Of a stretch of 64,000 nt of DNA, positions 61,932-64,000 are shown piece after piece (the first letter of the stretch is position 1; each line of letters begins with the position of its first letter). Made by a program: the position numbers and the translations under genes. The stretch lies in NCBI RefSeq assembly GCF_040829825.1, contig NZ_JBFOLH010000006.1; one strand, 5' to 3'. The notes beneath the pieces were generated by a model, which saw only the letters and a list, made by a program, of their open reading frames with translations, made no database searches and was not told where the DNA came from. Source of the stretch: Leadbetterella sp040829825 (GTDB lineage: Bacteria; Bacteroidota; Bacteroidia; Cytophagales; Spirosomataceae).

Positions 61932-62513
61932 ATGAAATCATTTTTTGCTGCTATCGGAAAGATCATTCCTTTCCTTCCGGGTGAGGAAGAGGCGATCAGC
62001 AGGTATCTCCAACCGAAAAAATATGCACAGGGGCATTTCCTGGTGCGGGAAGACGAAATATCAGACCGGGTATTTTTTATCGTATCCGGCCTGGTGAAGG
62101 AATATTATACGCGTTCTGAAGCCGGGGGGCCTCCGAAGGAGGTGTGTACCCGTTTCATTACGGAAAGCGATTTCTATTACTGTATCCGGAGCTATATTTC
62201 GGGGGAGCCTTCCATGCGGTATGCCGAAGCGCTGGAAAGTACACAGACCCTGTCTTTGTCGAAAGCCGGCCTGGAAGAACTCTACAGGCGTGTTCCTAAA
62301 GTGGAGCGACTGGTCAGGATCCTGACAGAGCAGTACCAGCTGCTTGCGGAGCAGAGAGAGGAGCTGAAGCTGTTAGAACCCCACAAGCAACGTTACCTCT
62401 ACTTTCTGAAAAGCCACAAAGACATCGCTACACGACTCAAAATCAAAGATATTGCCTCTTACCTGAACATGACGCCCGAAACGCTGAGCCGTATCAGGAA
62501 AGAAACCAGGTAG
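61932..62513 (+). CDS. Crp/Fnr family transcriptional regulator
   Basis: 193 residues. The N-terminal part (about 10-110) is a cyclic-nucleotide-binding type beta-roll (YAQGHFLVREDEISDRVFFI) and the C-terminal HTH reads RLKIKDIASYLNMTPETLSR. It lacks the N-terminal cysteine cluster of FNR (only two Cys in all), so it does not carry an iron-sulfur cluster of that type; many Bacteroidota have several such regulators. A -7-like TACCTTTG (61819-61826) would give a leader of about 100 bases. FNR-like sites begin 10 bases after its stop. Confidence 0.9.
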   Translation: MKSFFAAIGKIIPFLPGEEEAISRYLQPKKYAQGHFLVREDEISDRVFFIVSGLVKEYYTRSEAGGPPKEVCTRFITESDFYYCIRSYISGEPSMRYAEALESTQTLSLSKAGLEELYRRVPKVERLVRILTEQYQLLAEQREELKLLEPHKQRYLYFLKSHKDIATRLKIKDIASYLNMTPETLSRIRKETR

Positions 62514-62522
62514 CTACATGAA

Positions 62523-62558
62523 TTGATTCTGATCAATTTTTTTCTTAATTTAAATCAA
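62523..62558. promoter_or_regulatory. Two FNR/CRP-like binding sites 22 bases apart
   Basis: TTGATTCTGATCAA (62523-62536) is a perfect TTGAT-N4-ATCAA palindrome. TTAATTTAAATCAA (62545-62558) matches with one change. Their centres are exactly 22 bases (two helical turns) apart. They lie upstream of a -7 box (62582-62589) that lacks a -33 box, so they may act as activator sites for the lipoprotein gene. Confidence 0.6.
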
Positions 62559-62581
62559 GAGATTATGCGTAAACCTCCCCT

Positions 62582-62589
62582 TAATTTTG
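62582..62589 (+). promoter_or_regulatory. -7 element upstream of the terminal lipoprotein gene
   Basis: TAATTTTG without a TTG at proper spacing. Predicted start near 62596, placing the two FNR-like sites at about -44 and -66. It lies inside an imperfect palindrome (62573-62607). Confidence 0.55.
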
Positions 62590-62645
62590 CAGTATTAAAA
62601 GGAGGGTGTCTCGCTTTCTGAAATATCTATTGAACAAACACAAAA

Positions 62646-64000
62646 ATGAAAAAAATCAGGTTGTTAAATCTACTATTGGTTGTGAGCAGCTTAATGAGTT
62701 GCCATACTGATGTGCTTTTAGAGCCGGAGTTTCCGGAGTATTGGATGATTAATGGAGATACGGTGAGAATTAGGGAAGACATTGGAAAACGTTATCTCTC
62801 ACCACATGACTTTTCTACAATTATAGTGGGCGATACACTTGTTGTGCCTAACTATAAAAAGCGAATAAAGCAACCATTAAGTAAACAAAATGAAGAGCTC
62901 TTAAAAAAGGGAATGGAAGATCCGGACCTGATAGGAAAGCCGTTAAGAGTCATAGCTACAGGCTTTTTTAGTCGAAATGGGACAGCGATTAATAATGAAG
63001 AAATTGAGTACAGTATTTCTAATATTATTGTTAATCAAATGGGAGTAGAGTTTAAAAATCCATACTTTGACAGCAATGACTTTAACGGAGTATTTACCTA
63101 TGTACCCACTACTTTTAATCCGACCGGCGGACCTGTGCCTAAGTTTAAAGCTGCAAAGAATAATCTTGCAATAGATTACTTTGAAAAGGACGGTTCTCCT
63201 GTTTTAAGAAAACTGAACCAAGACAGAGTAGATAATCTGCTCCTTTTTACGGACGAGAAAACCTGGCTTGAAAGGTTAAACTCTAAGTTGAATTATGAGC
63301 AGACCGTCCTTCATGAGAAGTTTGATTTTATGATTAATATTTCTCCGAATGATGACTACATGATGAACAAAGGTTTGGAGGACTATGAACCCTGGAAACC
63401 GCTTAAAAGTCCCTGGGATCAATCTTACAGAAGTGCTAAGTTGGATATGCTCAGTGAAATTATCAAAAGAAAAGGTGTTAAGGGAATTTTAATAAACAGC
63501 AGAATTACCACTCCTTCATTAATGCTGGAGTTAATCCCGGTTGAAGACGTACGAAAAGAGTTAGAAAAATATCAAAAAGGCCGCTTATTAGATAAAGACG
63601 CTGTTATAATTTACCCTACTTCGAAAATTGATTCATTGCTGGGTACCAACGTAAATATGAACTTAAAACCCTATATAAGCCGTAACGAAAAGATTCTAGA
63701 TTATTCAAGCACCGATCCCCAAAAAAGAATTGAGGTGTATGACAGGCCCAAACGGTCAAAACTTGCAGAACAGCTTAATTGGCCGGAGCTTGATGTGAAC
63801 TATATTCATACTCAAATTTATTTGGGTAAATACATTTCGCCGGATGGGGTAAAGATTAACTATAAAGATATTTATGAAGAAGATTTTTTGAATTTTTCTA
63901 AACTAAGGAATATTATTTTAGCAAATGAAGCATTGAAAACCATTAATGAATATTACGGTACCTCTTTTTCTTATATCAACACCAGAGAATTCCTTAAGTA
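62646..64000 (+). CDS. Large lipoprotein, 3' end cut by the window; SGNH-like C-terminal similarity
   Basis: At least 451 residues from the ATG at 62646, open to the end of the window. A lipoprotein signal ends LMSC (C19). I do not recognise the whole, but the last part visible, DGVKINYKDIYEED followed by ILANEALKTINEYYG and FSYINTREF, resembles the C-terminal end of Bacteroidota SGNH/GDSL lipoproteins (ANE-x-IN-x-YG, then NT). The catalytic D-x2-H-P block expected just before is not seen. AT-rich compared with the window average. Preceded by two FNR-like sites. Confidence 0.7.
   Translation, partial: MKKIRLLNLLLVVSSLMSCHTDVLLEPEFPEYWMINGDTVRIREDIGKRYLSPHDFSTIIVGDTLVVPNYKKRIKQPLSKQNEELLKKGMEDPDLIGKPLRVIATGFFSRNGTAINNEEIEYSISNIIVNQMGVEFKNPYFDSNDFNGVFTYVPTTFNPTGGPVPKFKAAKNNLAIDYFEKDGSPVLRKLNQDRVDNLLLFTDEKTWLERLNSKLNYEQTVLHEKFDFMINISPNDDYMMNKGLEDYEPWKPLKSPWDQSYRSAKLDMLSEIIKRKGVKGILINSRITTPSLMLELIPVEDVRKELEKYQKGRLLDKDAVIIYPTSKIDSLLGTNVNMNLKPYISRNEKILDYSSTDPQKRIEVYDRPKRSKLAEQLNWPELDVNYIHTQIYLGKYISPDGVKINYKDIYEEDFLNFSKLRNIILANEALKTINEYYGTSFSYINTREFLK

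Noticed and set aside
1..64000. Prophage, integrase or insertion sequence
   Set aside because: No integrase, transposase, portal or tail gene was recognised. Only small palindromic elements were found.

Overview
The window looks like a chromosomal segment of a Bacteroidota bacterium, most likely order Cytophagales. The evidence is the repeated Bacteroidota-type promoter (TTG, about 20 bases, then TAnnTTTG), Bacteroidota-typical families (DUF6089, DUF4056, paired Skp/OmpH, the CBS-nadK and uppS-bamA-skp blocks) and lipoproteins. It is gene-dense, with many 4-base ATGA start/stop overlaps and convergent genes whose stops touch. No gap exceeds 300 bases (largest 22318-22607). I recognise no tRNA, rRNA, CRISPR array or insertion sequence.

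Layout. 1-2523: a tolC-adaptor-RND efflux operon (minus), cut by the window edge. 2748-4600: LytS/LytT-type two-component pair. 4844-8234: M16 protease and a thioredoxin-like protein. 8231-12116: surface-glycan genes (WbsX-like, 2-oxoglutarate oxygenase, ABC exporter). 12276-12949: a small AT-rich insert with a nucleotidyltransferase-like protein and a 61-residue partner. 12980-18538: acyltransferase, NlpE/META lipoprotein, acs, Tat-exported TIM-barrel protein, ridA. 18694-22317: amino-acid catabolism (pruA; saccharopine dehydrogenase family plus DUF1338). 22608-27686: two glycosyltransferases, rsmF, a small MscS protein, an exonuclease. 27956-32330: ssb, a membrane protein, a DCC oxidoreductase and a large c-type cytochrome lipoprotein. 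32325-35569: minus-strand operon comA-dedA-aroE-ferredoxin-yjjG. 35735-41849: BamA-like protein, sppA, two PspC proteins, DUF4056, a trypsin-like protease. 41883-47579: CBS-nadK-DUF6089 operon and divergent lipid genes (plsC, acyl-ACP desaturase). 47727-58637: aspS, then uppS-bamA-skp-skp, proB, nuoH and asnS. 58873-64000: HK/RR pair, beta-carbonic anhydrase, Crp/Fnr regulator and a lipoprotein that runs off the end.

How the genes work together. Envelope biogenesis dominates: BamA, two Skp-like chaperones, UppS, PlsC, desaturase, SppA, efflux and glycosyltransferases. A second theme is catabolism of amino acids (PruA, saccharopine dehydrogenase family, DUF1338, RidA) and acetate (Acs).

Most notable for follow-up: (1) tandem minisatellites of one family placed directly before the start codons of a PspC gene and proB, both reading ACTCGGAACT in the sense direction; (2) two FNR-like palindromes exactly 22 bases apart upstream of the terminal lipoprotein and just after a Crp/Fnr gene; (3) the AT-rich nucleotidyltransferase-like two-gene module; (4) a phosphosulfolactate synthase in a non-methanogen; (5) a split of the usual nadK/DUF6089/uppS/bamA block; (6) several dispersed REP-like palindromic elements between genes.
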